Below are positions 26,841 to 34,931 of a stretch of DNA of 56,850 nucleotides, piece by piece. The notes beneath the pieces were generated by a model that made no database searches, was not told the DNA's origin, and was given only the letters and a program-made list of their open reading frames with translations. The position numbers were made by a program, and so were the translations under genes. Every line of letters begins with the position of its first letter. Within the stretch, counting starts at the first letter, position 1. The stretch is from Candidatus Bipolaricaulota bacterium (lineage in GTDB: Bacteria > Bipolaricaulota > Bipolaricaulia > UBA7950 > UBA9294), in contig JAUWGE010000007.1 in assembly GCA_030606565.1 (NCBI GenBank), positions 1 through 56,850 of the forward strand, written 5' to 3'.

Positions 26841-28487
26841 ATGGACTTAGAAGAAAATCTCTCGACACTTCTTTCAAAGCCAAGTGTGATCAAAAACCCA
26901 AACAGAGAGTCAATGATCGAAGCCGCTGTCTTGTACAAAGAGGCGATGATCAGCGCCTGCGGAGCACTTGCCACCTGGACCCCTCCCGAGTCGACCGGGC
27001 GCAGCCCCAAGGACACCCTGATCGTCAGACGGAAGGAGAGCGAGGAGAAAATCGATTGGGATTCACCGAACAACATCCCAATCGATGAGGAGACGTTTAA
27101 CATGGTCCTTGAGGACGCGTTTTTAATCCTAGGGAAAAAACCGCGGCTCTATGTGACCGACCGTGTCCTCGGGGCGGATCCCGCCTACGCACTTCCGGTA
27201 AGGACGATCACCGACCGCGCCCTCACCGCGCTATTCACCGACAACATGTTCCGCCCTGTCTCAGAGGGCATCTCTCAGAGCGTCTTTGCGGAGCGACCTT
27301 TCACGATGTTTGTCCTTCCCTATGACAAGCTCGACCCCAAGCGCTATCAAGAGAGGCTGCGGGTCGATCCTCGAATAGGAGGGACCTCGACGATGGTGAT
27401 CGGGATGGACTATGATCGACGGTTGGGGGTGTGCTACGGCTCGGCCTACGGCGGTTCGGTGAAGAAGCTGATGTTCACGGTGATGAACTACCTCCTTCCG
27501 GCAGAGGGGATCCTCCCGCTTCACTGTTCGGCGAACGAGGGACCAGACGGTGATACAGCGCTTCTGCTTGGCCTCTCCGGCACGGGAAAGACGACCCTCT
27601 CCGCCGATCCGCGGCGGGCACTCCTCGGCGACGATGAGCACGGCTGGAGCAATGATGGGATCGCCAACTTCGAGAACGGCTGTTACGCTAAGCTGATCGA
27701 CCTTGATCCTTCAAAGGAGCCGGAGATCTACAACGCCGTCATGCACGAGGACGACTACCGTCACCACGGGGCGATTGTGGAAAACACGATGGTCTACCCG
27801 GACGGAACCTTCGACCTTAAAGACGATCGCTTAACCCCAAACTCGCGCGCCTCCTACCCGCTAACCTACCTATCAAATATCAAAGCCTCATCCAGGGGAG
27901 GACACCCAAAGACGATCCTTTTTCTCACTGCCGATGCCAACGGCGTTCTTCCCCCGATCGCCAAGCTGACCAGGGAGCAGGCAATGCTCTGGTTTCTGAT
28001 GGGTTATACGAGCAAGCTCGCTGGGACCGAGACCGGGATCATCACCCCGAAGACGACCTTCTCCCGCTTCTTTGGCGAGCCGTTCATGCCAAGGAATCCT
28101 GATGTCTACGCGCGGATGCTTGGGGAGAAGATGGATCGGCACAGGACCACGGTCTATCTTGTGAACACCGGCTGGAGTGGCGGGCCGTACGGAGTGGCGA
28201 AGCGGATGGATATCACCCTCACACGGGCGATGGTCCACGCCGCCCTCTCCGGGGAGCTGGAAGGGGTGGAATATGATGAGAACGCGATCTTCCACGTACT
28301 TGTCCCGCGTAGCTGCCCTGGGATTCCCTCTTGTGAGATCTTAAACCCGAGAAACACATGGGAGGATAAGGACGCCTACGGTGAGCGAGCAAAGAAGCTG
28401 GCAGCGGAGTTTACCGCTCATTTCGACAAGGCGTACGGGGACAAGGGGATCGCCCCGGCTGTTGCTGCGCAGTGCCCGGGGAAGTGA
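26841..28487 (+). CDS. pckA: Phosphoenolpyruvate carboxykinase (ATP)
   Basis: Converts oxaloacetate and ATP to phosphoenolpyruvate, or runs in reverse to fix CO2 in fermenters. 548 residues. P-loop GLSGTGKTTLS, followed by RRALLGDDEHGW (metal and substrate site), MHEDDYRHHGAIVENTM and the adenine-binding FTAHF region near the end. This is the ATP type, not the GTP type. SD gaggtaac before ATG 26841; TATGAT lies upstream near 26775 but its -35 is weak. With gap it supports gluconeogenesis or succinate-type fermentation. Confidence 0.96.
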   Translation: MDLEENLSTLLSKPSVIKNPNRESMIEAAVLYKEAMISACGALATWTPPESTGRSPKDTLIVRRKESEEKIDWDSPNNIPIDEETFNMVLEDAFLILGKKPRLYVTDRVLGADPAYALPVRTITDRALTALFTDNMFRPVSEGISQSVFAERPFTMFVLPYDKLDPKRYQERLRVDPRIGGTSTMVIGMDYDRRLGVCYGSAYGGSVKKLMFTVMNYLLPAEGILPLHCSANEGPDGDTALLLGLSGTGKTTLSADPRRALLGDDEHGWSNDGIANFENGCYAKLIDLDPSKEPEIYNAVMHEDDYRHHGAIVENTMVYPDGTFDLKDDRLTPNSRASYPLTYLSNIKASSRGGHPKTILFLTADANGVLPPIAKLTREQAMLWFLMGYTSKLAGTETGIITPKTTFSRFFGEPFMPRNPDVYARMLGEKMDRHRTTVYLVNTGWSGGPYGVAKRMDITLTRAMVHAALSGELEGVEYDENAIFHVLVPRSCPGIPSCEILNPRNTWEDKDAYGERAKKLAAEFTAHFDKAYGDKGIAPAVAAQCPGK

Positions 28488-28523
28488 GAGGGGGCTTTAG
28501 CCACGGCGAGAGAAGAAGTAAAG
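28485..28523 (+). repeat. GGGGGCTTTAGCC element, copy 1 (after pckA)
   Basis: Starts at the pckA stop: tgagagggggctttagccacgg and then a purine-rich gagagaagaag. A diverged copy sits directly after the mazF stop at 32706-32745. The two flank the intron/methyltransferase/toxin block. Next to it (28530-28547) is a perfect palindrome, cccgcagc-tt-gctgcggg. Such hairpins resemble ends of IS200/IS605-like elements, but no transposase is present. Confidence 0.45.
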
Positions 28524-28630
28524 AACCCGCAGCTTGCTGCGGGGCATTAAAAGGCAAAAACCTAAAGGGCTAAGCGGAGTTGGTCCTTATGTTGCAGTTT
28601 GATGTAGCGCTGTGTCGCGCCAGAGATAAC

Positions 28631-28680
28631 GTCGCACACCTGTCTGCCCTGGTGACGCGACAGGCAGGCAAGGTGCGACG
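28631..28680. repeat. Imperfect hairpin in the 3' flank of the group II intron
   Basis: Left arm gtcgcacacctgtctgcc (28631-28648) pairs with ggcaggcaaggtgcgac (28663-28679); gtagcg at 28613 also pairs with cgctac at 28679-28684. It lies just outside the predicted intron 3' end and may be part of a small mobile element into which the intron inserted. Confidence 0.4.
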
Positions 28681-28699
28681 CTACAAAAGCAAGGATAGG

Positions 28700-30566
28700 G
28701 TAGGAAGGACCAGTTAAGTTCCCGGTCCCTCCCCCCTCCGAACCGGACATGCAGTTCTCCCGCATCCGGCTCTCCAGTCGGTGGTTCACCTCAAAGAGGG
28801 TCGACCAGCCGCATCGTAGGCTGTCACCATGGAGAACAACCCACAAGCGGTAAAGAAGTCATTCGGCCAGCGCTGATGATCCCGGCCACGTCCTCTCCCC
28901 TTCTTACCTTGACGTTTGCGGAGGATGCTTCGTAGACGCATCCGCACCCATCCGTCCAGGCGAGGGTAAGTGGTGGGATGGCTGTACTGAAAGTACATGA
29001 ACCACCCTTGAAGTGACCGGTTGACCTGCGAGATGATCGTATCAAGGCTGTGCCCGTTCGTGCGCTTTGTCTGACATCGTATCGTCTCCTTGAGCTTCTG
29101 GACGCTCTTCTTACGCGGCCACTTGTAGCCCCGCTCAAAGTGGTACCCCAGAAAGTCAAACCCACCATGTCGGGTGGCGTCCACGACCCGCGTCTTCTCC
29201 GAGTGCAGGCTCAGACCAGCAGAATCCGTCCACTCCTCCACCTTCAACAGCGCCTGTTGGGCTTCCTCTTCGCTCCGGCACAGAATCACAAAATCATCCG
29301 CGTACCGCACCATCTGAAAGCCTTCCTCGGCCATCCAATGGTCCGACGGATCAAGGTAGATGTTCGACAGTAACGGACCTGATCACCGCTCCCTGCGGCG
29401 TGCCCTCATCAGGCGTCCAGCCCTCCATGCCCTCCATCACCTCTTGCCGCAAGAACGCTTCAACCAACGTCAACACCTTGCCGTCAGCGACCTCCAGGCG
29501 GACCCGTTCCATTAACGGTTCGTGGGGAATTGTACCGAAGAAGTCCTTAAGATCCGCATCCACCACCCAGGTGTAGCCGACATCGAGCAGCTCTACTACC
29601 CGACGCAAGGCATCGCGGCATCCCCGTCCCGGACGAAACCCGTAGCTGTGCTCAGCAAAGTCCCGCTCAAAGATCGGTTCGAGAACATTCCTCAGCGCAC
29701 TCTGTACCACCCGGTCGCGAACCGTCGGGATTCCCAGAGGCCGCTTCTCATGACTTCCAAGCTTGGGAATCCATTGCCGCCGAATCGCCTGAGGACGGTA
29801 CTTTCCCTCAAGCAGTAACTCCGACAGCCGGTTGAGGTTCTCTTCCAGGCGAGCTTCGAACATCTCGACTGTCACATGGTCGACCCCCGCGGCACCCGGT
29901 TCCGCTTCACTCGCATGAACGCAGCCCGTAGCGCCTTCACAGAGGCCACCTTGTCAATCAGGCTGAACCAACATCCTCCTTTCACCCCTTTCTCAAGGGC
30001 CGTCAACATGCGCTCTGTCCACACAGTCGGTTCCACCCAGGACCATCGCCCTTGGATGTCTCCGGCTTGTTTAGCCCCAACGGGCACTAGCACCGGTCTG
30101 CCTTCTTCTTGCTCTGGACTCACACATCCACCTCCCTAGCTCCCTTCGCTCCACGCCCATTACGGCGCTTCTTAGCTACTATGGAGCCTCTGATTCCTAC
30201 CCGGACGGCTCTTCGGCTCTCAGGCATGAACACCGCCATGGCTCTCGGGCAGGCCTCCCCGGTCCAGGTGCACGGCCTTTCTGACCATTCCATCGCCAGC
30301 CACCCTGTCGCTCCCCGCCTGAGCTTTGCCACGCTACCCCTCAGCTCGACAGGTCGCCCGTACTCACAGGTCGAGGCTTCGCCAATCGCTAGCAGGCTCG
30401 CCAAACGACACAGCCGAATCACGTTCGTCTCCTACGGACTGGTCAGTCACCTCCTGTTGCTCCCCACCCCGCCTCACAGCGACGCAGTTACAGTCGGTTA
30501 CAGGCCGGAGAGCGTATGCCTGAAGAGGACTTTCACCTCTCTGACCACACACCCTGTCGGGCGCAC
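28700..30566 (-). mobile_element. Group II intron (IIC-like) with reverse transcriptase gene
   Basis: On the minus strand the intron begins GTGCGCCC at 30566 (consensus GUGYG) and carries about 440 bases of ribozyme before the RT gene. Domain V is at 28740-28772: gagccggatgcgg pairs with the end gtccggttc. Domain VI follows at about 28702-28730 (ggacc...ggtcc with a bulged A region). The 3' end is near 28700. The 5' exon ends in a perfect 8-bp hairpin (cgtcgggc / gcccgacg, 30570-30590) three bases from the splice site, the insertion context of IIC introns, which follow terminator-like stems. Exact 3' end uncertain by a few bases. Confidence 0.85.
28786..30123 (-). pseudogene. ltrA: Group II intron reverse transcriptase/maturase, two frameshifts
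   Basis: The intron-encoded protein would copy and splice the intron. Three frames together make one RT of about 445 residues: GTG start at 30123 with SD ggaggtgg; shift near 29880-29890, where a G run seems one base short (expected RNRGAAGVDHV); shift near 29379, where agg replaces ag (expected VISPLLSNIYL). Present: HSYGFRPGRGCRDAL, VVDADLKDFFGTIPH, GTPQGAVIS, catalytic YADDF, and the maturase region GWFMYFQYSHPTTYPRLDGW. No endonuclease domain, as in IIC. The opposite shifts restore the overall frame; both lie in G-rich runs, so sequencing error is possible. Confidence 0.88.
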
Positions 30567-30569
30567 TAG

Positions 30570-30590
30570 CGTCGGGCTTCATGCCCGACG
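30570..30590 (-). terminator. Terminator-like hairpin at the intron 5' insertion site
   Basis: Perfect 8-bp stem cgtcgggc/gcccgacg with a 5-base loop, three bases upstream of the intron's GTGCG. A second hairpin, attcgcc-ttc-ggcgaat, lies at 30665-30681. The stretch 30124-30566 is the intron's 5' ribozyme domain, and 30591-30819 holds no gene I can support. Confidence 0.5.
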
Positions 30591-30819
30591 TCCCGGAGTT
30601 CGTCCCCGCCGGCGAGGAGCGTGCCCTTGTGAGAACCCATGTAGTCAGTACGAACAACAACCAAATTCGCCTTCGGCGAATCTCCGCTTTCCTCCCCCCA
30701 GCAAGCTTCAAGGTATCCAGCGGAGGCTCTTTATGAAGCAGTAAGAGAAGATCAAATCCTGGCGCCGGATTTGACCCCGGACCCCAAATTTGATAGTCTC
30801 GATCTAACGAAAGAGAACG

Positions 30820-31128
30820 TTGTTCTCGCTGAAATCGATCAACGCACTAGGCAGGCCGTGGCCCATTACTGGATCACTCAATCGGCGCAGCAACGCAAGC
30901 AGAAAGAAAGCGGTCGAGGTGTTCCCTGAGTTTGTGGGGGCGTCTTACATGAGGCGGTACGAGCTTTTCTGCAGAAAGCTCATCTTGGAACGTCACTATA
31001 CCTCTGCAGCGTTCGTCACATCCGGCAGAATTCGAGGCGAAAATGGAGAGTACAGAACTCCCGCAGAGGATCTGTCGCTGCAGGAATTCGCAAGGGCACT
31101 AGTTGCCCACGTTTCGAGCTTTGGGTGA
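30820..31128 (+). pseudogene. PaeR7I/XhoI-like type II restriction endonuclease remnant
   Basis: Two pieces of one restriction enzyme. One frame has the N-terminal helix DQRTRQAVAHYWITQSAQQ-RKQKESGRG and ends in TGA at 30927-30929. A second frame continues as VFPEFVGASYMRRYELFCRK, then TSAAFVTSG, EYRTPAEDLSLQEFARALV and a stop at 31128. This is the start and end of the PaeR7I family with most of the catalytic core missing. The family prototype cuts CTCGAG. The stop touches the methyltransferase start (GTGA), as expected for an R-M operon. It cannot be active. Family call from remembered motifs. Confidence 0.7.
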
Positions 31129-31133
31129 TCTCT

Positions 31134-32045
31134 ATGCCGACGATGTACCACAGGCTTGTCAATGGAGATGCAAGGGACCTCTCTTTTATCGCAGATGAGT
31201 CGGTCCACTTAGTTCTTACATCTCCCCCATACTGGAACTTGAAACGGTACAATGAAAACCCGGACCAGATGGGCCACATCGACGACTATGAGACCTTCTT
31301 GGCTGAACTCAAGAAGGTCTGGGAGCACGTGTTCAGGGTCTTGGTTCCTGGAGGGCGATTAGTGTGCGTTGTTGGTGACGTGTGCGTGTCACGTCACCGC
31401 TTTGGCAGGCACTTGGTCTTTCCTCTCCATGCGGATATCGCTGTGATGTGTCGGCGCATCGGGTTCGACAACCTGAACCCCATAATATGGCACAAAATAG
31501 CAAACGCATCATACGAAGTACAGAATGGCTCGAAGTTCCTTGGAAAACCCTACGAGCCAAACGCCATCATCAAGAACGACATGGAGTTCATTCTGATGCA
31601 GAGGAAACCGGGTGGGTACCGAAAGCCAACGGATGAACAAAGACGTCAAAGCATGATCGACAAAAAGGACTTCAATCGTTGGTTTCAACAGATATGGAAT
31701 ATTCCCGGAGCATCCACCAAGAAACATCCAGCACCCTTCCCCCTGGAACTGGCAACGCGCTTAGTGCGCATGTTCTCGTTCGTTGGCGACACTGTTCTCG
31801 ATCCTTTCTGCGGTTCCGGAACTACGATGGTCGCTGCCCTTAAGAACAACCGTAACAGCATTGGTGTTGAAATCGATCCAGAGTATTGCCAGATGGCAGC
31901 ACGCTATCTGAAGGCGGAAAGCAGCGATCTATTCTCTGACGTAAAGCTGGTCTTTGAAAAGGCCATAGCTCAGAAGGAGGCGAGCGTTGTCAGAGAAGAC
32001 CGTGAGCTTTATCGCATTCGACCTGCTCGACACCGGATGAAATAG
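31134..32045 (+). CDS. DNA methyltransferase, beta class (N4-cytosine or N6-adenine)
   Basis: A 303-residue apparently intact methyltransferase. Motif IV TSPPYWNLKRY near residue 27 comes before motif I DPFCGSGTTMVAAL near residue 223, the circular order of the beta class. The following IGVEIDPEYCQMAARYL contains the acidic SAM-ribose contact. TSPPY is frequent in N4-cytosine enzymes, but N6-adenine cannot be excluded. ATG 31134 follows gggtga; GTG 31125 overlaps the restriction-gene stop. With its nuclease destroyed it is an orphan methyltransferase that may still mark the genome. Confidence 0.9.
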   Translation: MPTMYHRLVNGDARDLSFIADESVHLVLTSPPYWNLKRYNENPDQMGHIDDYETFLAELKKVWEHVFRVLVPGGRLVCVVGDVCVSRHRFGRHLVFPLHADIAVMCRRIGFDNLNPIIWHKIANASYEVQNGSKFLGKPYEPNAIIKNDMEFILMQRKPGGYRKPTDEQRRQSMIDKKDFNRWFQQIWNIPGASTKKHPAPFPLELATRLVRMFSFVGDTVLDPFCGSGTTMVAALKNNRNSIGVEIDPEYCQMAARYLKAESSDLFSDVKLVFEKAIAQKEASVVREDRELYRIRPARHRMK

Positions 32046-32060
32046 GCAAATCACCCGCGT

Positions 32061-32103
32061 TTGACAGTGAACGATCCCGTCTGTATACTCAATGTAGATA
32101 CAT
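32061..32103 (+). promoter_or_regulatory. mazEF promoter and candidate operator
   Basis: TTGACA (32061-32066), exactly 17 bases, TATACT (32084-32089). Directly after lies the perfect inverted repeat ATGTAGATACAT (32092-32103), spanning the expected transcription start, and the -10 itself is within tgtatac. Autorepression by a MazE-MazF complex binding such a palindrome is the usual arrangement. Confidence 0.75.
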
Positions 32104-32122
32104 CGACGATTGGGAGGTAGCT

Positions 32123-32365
32123 ATGCGGACGAAGATCCAGAAATGGGGAAACAGTCTGGCTTTACGAATCCCGAAGTCCTTTGCTGAAGAAACGGAGGTG
32201 AAGGCGGGCTGCACGGTCGATCTTTCCGTAGCAGACGGCCAGCTCGTCGTCAGCCCGGTGCGTTCAAAGAGGTTCGAGCTGTGCGCACTTCTGTCGAAGG
32301 TAACAGAGGAGAACCTGCACGCGGAGATCTCCACCGGAGAGCCGAGAGGACGGGAGGCCTGGTAG
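32123..32365 (+). CDS. mazE: MazE-type antitoxin (AbrB/SpoVT fold)
   Basis: An 80-residue antitoxin. Its N-terminal swapped-hairpin DNA-binding domain reads MRTKIQKWGNSLALRIPKSF and VKAGCTVDLSVADGQLVVSP, the standard MazE pattern. The C-terminal tail (about 50-80) is acidic and probably wraps the toxin. SD gggaggt before ATG 32123. Its stop overlaps the toxin's GTG by one base. Confidence 0.92.
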   Translation: MRTKIQKWGNSLALRIPKSFAEETEVKAGCTVDLSVADGQLVVSPVRSKRFELCALLSKVTEENLHAEISTGEPRGREAW

Positions 32366-32709
32366 TGACGAGCCGCTACATCCCTGCCCAGGGGGACATC
32401 GTCTGGCTGCAGTTAAATCCGCAAGCTGGCCATGAGGAGGCGGGGCGGCGGCCCGCTCTGGTGGTCTCGCCGAAAGAGTACAACCGCAAGGTCGGGCTGG
32501 CCCTCTTCTGCCCAGTGACCTCACAGGTCAAGGGGTATCCTTTCGAAGTCTTTCTCCCCTCAAGTCTGGCGGCTTCAGGTGCCATCCTTTCCGATCAAGT
32601 CAAGAGCTTGGATTGGCGAGTGCGGAAAGCAAAACGACTGTGCACAGCACCAGAAAAAGTAGTGGAGGAAGTGCTGGGAAAGATCCTGACTCTGATCAGG
32701 AAGGAGTGA
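32365..32709 (+). CDS. mazF: MazF-type endoribonuclease toxin
   Basis: A 114-residue PemK/MazF toxin that would cut mRNA at short sequence motifs when free of antitoxin. Typical blocks are PAQGDIVWLQLNPQAGHEEA, GRRPALVVSPKEYN, the catalytic Arg-Thr/Ser region CPVTSQVKGYPFEV and ILSDQVKSLDWR. Note that the residue pair after CPVTSQ is like active MazF enzymes. The start is GTG at 32365, sharing one base with the antitoxin stop (taGTG). It ends where the second GGGGGCTT element begins. Confidence 0.92.
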   Translation: MTSRYIPAQGDIVWLQLNPQAGHEEAGRRPALVVSPKEYNRKVGLALFCPVTSQVKGYPFEVFLPSSLAASGAILSDQVKSLDWRVRKAKRLCTAPEKVVEEVLGKILTLIRKE

Positions 32710-33623
32710 GGGGGCTTAAGCCATAGAGCGGAGGAAAGAGAATTCAAAAAGCAAGACCAGGTCCCGCGTTTTCGCTCCTCAAGCGTGAGGCGGACGCGGA
32801 CGAGGAAAGAAAAGTCCCGTGGACGCTCGTCGTGAAAGTCATTGCGAAAAAGGCGGGGCCTCCCCATAATGTCACACATCTTGTTGATAATGCAGAGTTC
32901 TTCAATGAATGCATTGAGGACGGACATTCCTTCACCCCAATCGCCGAGTATGCAGTTCCTGAAGTAGTCGGGGTGCAGCTTGTAGTCACCTTGAAGTTCC
33001 TTGGACTTCCAGATCTGTTGGTGCTCAGGGCTCAGCCTGCTGAGGTAAATGCAGAATGCCGCTACCGCTCTATTAAGATCATCGTCATAGGCGAATCCAA
33101 ACGTCTCCAGAATGACTTGATCTTTCGCTAGGACGTTTGGTGACTGGTAGTACTCATCTGAAATGCAGATGTTACCGCGGATGTCATCGTTGGTGTAGTA
33201 GTATCTTGGATCGTTCCGATAGACCTCCAAGACCGATAAATCGAAAGCCCTGAACTCCAACTCTCCTTCCCCTAAGGCAAGTTTAAGCGTGTATGGCCTA
33301 CCTTCATAATCTCTCCCGTCTACTATCTCAAGCAGGTGTTCCGGGGTTGGGTAAAGGTACACGTGATCGAGTGCGACAGTCTCGAGCTTTTCGAGTTGGT
33401 TTTCCACAGGTTCGTCAGAAAAGGCGCGAATGTGAGGATTCGAATGACGATCGCCAAATACAAGGGCGATACGCTTTGCTTCCACGAGCGTCTTTAGGAG
33501 CAGGCGAAGTTCCTCGGCTCCTAGCCCAAAGGACCTGAAGATATGATGGCATGGATACCCATTGAAGTCCTTGGATTTAAGATAGAAATCTGTCGCGTCA
33601 TTCAGAAGCGTCTCTGTGTCCAT
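32595..33623 (-). CDS. Unrecognised cytosolic protein with a foreign C-terminal tail
   Basis: A 342-codon frame starting MDTETLLNDATDFYL at ATG 33623. Residues 1 to about 285 look like a genuine soluble protein, acidic and aromatic-rich (ALDHVYLYPTPEHLLEIV, YYYTNDDIRGNICISDEYYQ, RPRDFSFLVR). From about residue 285 the frame runs through the GGGGGCTTAAGCC element and antisense to mazF, giving low-complexity sequence. The original 3' end was probably lost by rearrangement. The gene follows an attC-like element at 33640-33646, so it may once have been a cassette. No family recognised. Confidence 0.6.
   Translation of the reverse strand: MDTETLLNDATDFYLKSKDFNGYPCHHIFRSFGLGAEELRLLLKTLVEAKRIALVFGDRHSNPHIRAFSDEPVENQLEKLETVALDHVYLYPTPEHLLEIVDGRDYEGRPYTLKLALGEGELEFRAFDLSVLEVYRNDPRYYYTNDDIRGNICISDEYYQSPNVLAKDQVILETFGFAYDDDLNRAVAAFCIYLSRLSPEHQQIWKSKELQGDYKLHPDYFRNCILGDWGEGMSVLNAFIEELCIINKMCDIMGRPRLFRNDFHDERPRDFSFLVRVRLTLEERKRGTWSCFLNSLSSALWLKPPHSFLIRVRIFPSTSSTTFSGAVHSRFAFRTRQSKLLT
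32706..32745 (+). repeat. GGGGGCTTAAGCC element, copy 2 (after mazF)
   Basis: Begins at the mazF stop: tgagggggcttaagccatag and then a purine-rich gcggaggaaagag. It resembles the element after pckA at 28485-28523 in sequence and position. It also marks the point where the convergent hypothetical gene loses its normal coding look. Confidence 0.45.
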
Positions 33624-33645
33624 GGCGTCTTTCTTTTTCTGCTAA

Positions 33646-33793
33646 CGAGGCTGCGGATAAGCTGCAAGCGGAAGGCACGCTTGCGTGCCAGAACGCACGT
33701 CAGCTTCATCCGTTGTTGGGAGGCGCTACGCGCCGGACAGCAAGCGGATGGTAAGCCGCAGCCTCGTTGTGAGGGCGCGCAGCGTCCTCGCAA
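33646..33793 (-). repeat. attC-like inverted-repeat element, copy 1
   Basis: Outer arms aacgaggctgcgg (33644-33656) and ccgcagcctcgtt (33756-33768) are perfectly complementary, with an inner perfect stem ggcacgc-tt-gcgtgcc. It is about 90% identical to copy 2 at 34727-34877, including the trailing gagggcgcgcagcgtcctcgcaac. The minus-strand end reads GTTAGCA just before the next gene, near the integron core site GTTRRRY. Confidence 0.7.
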
Positions 33794-33921
33794 CGGCGAA
33801 GCTCACCTGCCGGGCGGCTGTGCAATCGAGCCTTCTGCCCAGGAACACCTACACGAGCGCCCGCAACTTCGAATTCGGCGCAGCTCAGCCCGGTCAGGTG
33901 CAGCGACTTGTTGTGCGGCGC
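33794..33921 (-). repeat. Second attC-like element abutting copy 1
   Basis: Arms gctcacctgccgggc (33801-33815) and gcccggtcaggtgcagc (33888-33904) pair with two unpaired bases, the extrahelical-base pattern of integron attC sites. Its outer end, gttgtgcggcgc (33910-33921), is the exact inverse of gcgccgcacaac at 34718-34729. Those two 12-base cores exactly bracket the nucleotidyltransferase gene. Confidence 0.6.
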
Positions 33922-33922
33922 T

Positions 33923-34705
33923 TTACTTCTGAAATGTATTACTGAATAGCTTGCGGAACATCTCATGTCCCCGCTCTTGTAGCTCTTCACTGCTCTCATC
34001 ACCGAAAGCAAGAATCTCATCGTTTTGCCACATGCCGTCAACTGGTGCTAGCACTTGCTCACTAATAGCACATGCAATCTCGACTTGTCGTTCCAGGTCG
34101 TGCGTGGCGTAGAATTCGACCATTGCCTCATAAATCTCCGGCTCGTGATGTCGTAGATACTCAATCGCGTATTTCTCGCCCTTGAAAACGCGGCCCCTGA
34201 CGTGGAAATAGGTCTCAATGAGCCAGTGGACGTTTGTACTCAATAAGAATCGACAGAAGACCGGCATTATGTCCAGCCGCCCTTTGATTTTATCAAAAAC
34301 GTGCTTGTGCCCATGTCGGGTGAAGGCAATAGCATGGGCAGAAAGTCCTTTGGGTGGAGATTGCTGTCTCCGTCGGCGCAACTCTTCAAGCGCGCGTGTC
34401 ACCTTACCGGTTGGATCTTGGAGTACTCTCCCGTCAAGCAATGCTACTAAATGAAAGCCATCTGTAACATCCAGGTGACGGATCTCATCAAGGGTCACCA
34501 AATTGAGGTCTACGGGAACGCCGCCAACATAGAAATGCAAGCTCTCTACGGTAGGGCCTTTGTGGTCTAGTACCACAAACAAGTCGCAATCTCCCATCGC
34601 ATAATCGTCTGCCTGATGGTCACTGCCGTACTCGATTAAGCCAAGCACTTCTGGATGATGCTTCAGCGCGGACATCATTTCATCTATAGTTTGCATCATC
34701 GCCAT
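33923..34705 (-). CDS. Nucleotidyltransferase (DNA polymerase beta superfamily), cassette-borne
   Basis: A 260-residue protein. The nucleotidyltransferase core lies near the N-terminus: LIEYGSDHQADDYAMGDCDL with the GS and metal-binding DxD-like acidic residues, followed by a strand HFYVGGVPVDLNLV. A helical C-terminal domain of about 150 residues may bind the substrate. Such genes include aminoglycoside nucleotidyltransferases and toxin-antitoxin MNT enzymes; the sequence does not decide. ATG 34705 (MAMMQTID) is just inside the cassette boundary; 19 further codons upstream would come from the repeat. No HEPN partner is adjacent. The gene sits between attC-like elements with its own upstream promoter. 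Confidence 0.75.
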   Translation of the reverse strand: MAMMQTIDEMMSALKHHPEVLGLIEYGSDHQADDYAMGDCDLFVVLDHKGPTVESLHFYVGGVPVDLNLVTLDEIRHLDVTDGFHLVALLDGRVLQDPTGKVTRALEELRRRRQQSPPKGLSAHAIAFTRHGHKHVFDKIKGRLDIMPVFCRFLLSTNVHWLIETYFHVRGRVFKGEKYAIEYLRHHEPEIYEAMVEFYATHDLERQVEIACAISEQVLAPVDGMWQNDEILAFGDESSEELQERGHEMFRKLFSNTFQK

Positions 34706-34726
34706 TTCTTGTCTCTTGCGCCGCAC

Positions 34727-34877
34727 AACGGGGCTGCGGATAAGCCTGCGAGCGGAAGGCACGCTTGCGTGCCAGAACGCACGTCAGCTTCACCCGTTGT
34801 TGGGAGGCGCTACGCGCCGACCAGCAGCGGATGGTAAGCCGCAGCCCCATTGCGAGGGCGCGTAGCGTCCTCGCAAC
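34727..34877 (-). repeat. attC-like inverted-repeat element, copy 2
   Basis: Outer arms aacggggctgcgg (34727-34739) and ccgcagccccatt (34839-34851). Compared with copy 1 an A-to-G change in one arm is matched by T-to-C in the other, so pairing is kept, which suggests the folded form matters. Inner stem ggcacgc-tt-gcgtgcc is identical. It lies between the promoter at 34903-34931 and the nucleotidyltransferase start. Confidence 0.7.
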
Positions 34878-34902
34878 AATGATTAGTGTGCAAACACGCC
34901 AC

Positions 34903-34931
34903 ATAATAGCCCGCGGTCGTCTATACGTCAA
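34903..34931 (-). promoter_or_regulatory. Promoter upstream of the attC-like cassette
   Basis: Minus strand TTGACG (34926-34931), 17-base spacer, TATTAT (34903-34908). The predicted start near 34896 is about 20 bases before the attC-like copy 2, so the mRNA would carry the folded element in its leader. The placement recalls an integron Pc promoter. The gene-free stretch 34932-35224 otherwise holds only the direct repeat at 35040-35088. Confidence 0.6.

Noticed and set aside
28485-28523. Possible IS200/IS605 end or omega-RNA-like hairpin
   Set aside because: No TnpA or TnpB gene or remnant is present nearby; only the repeat itself is reported.
30109-30744. Long plus-strand open frame with proline/serine-rich sequence
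   Set aside because: It is antisense to the group II intron's 5' ribozyme domain; its openness reflects structured RNA, a frequent false gene call.
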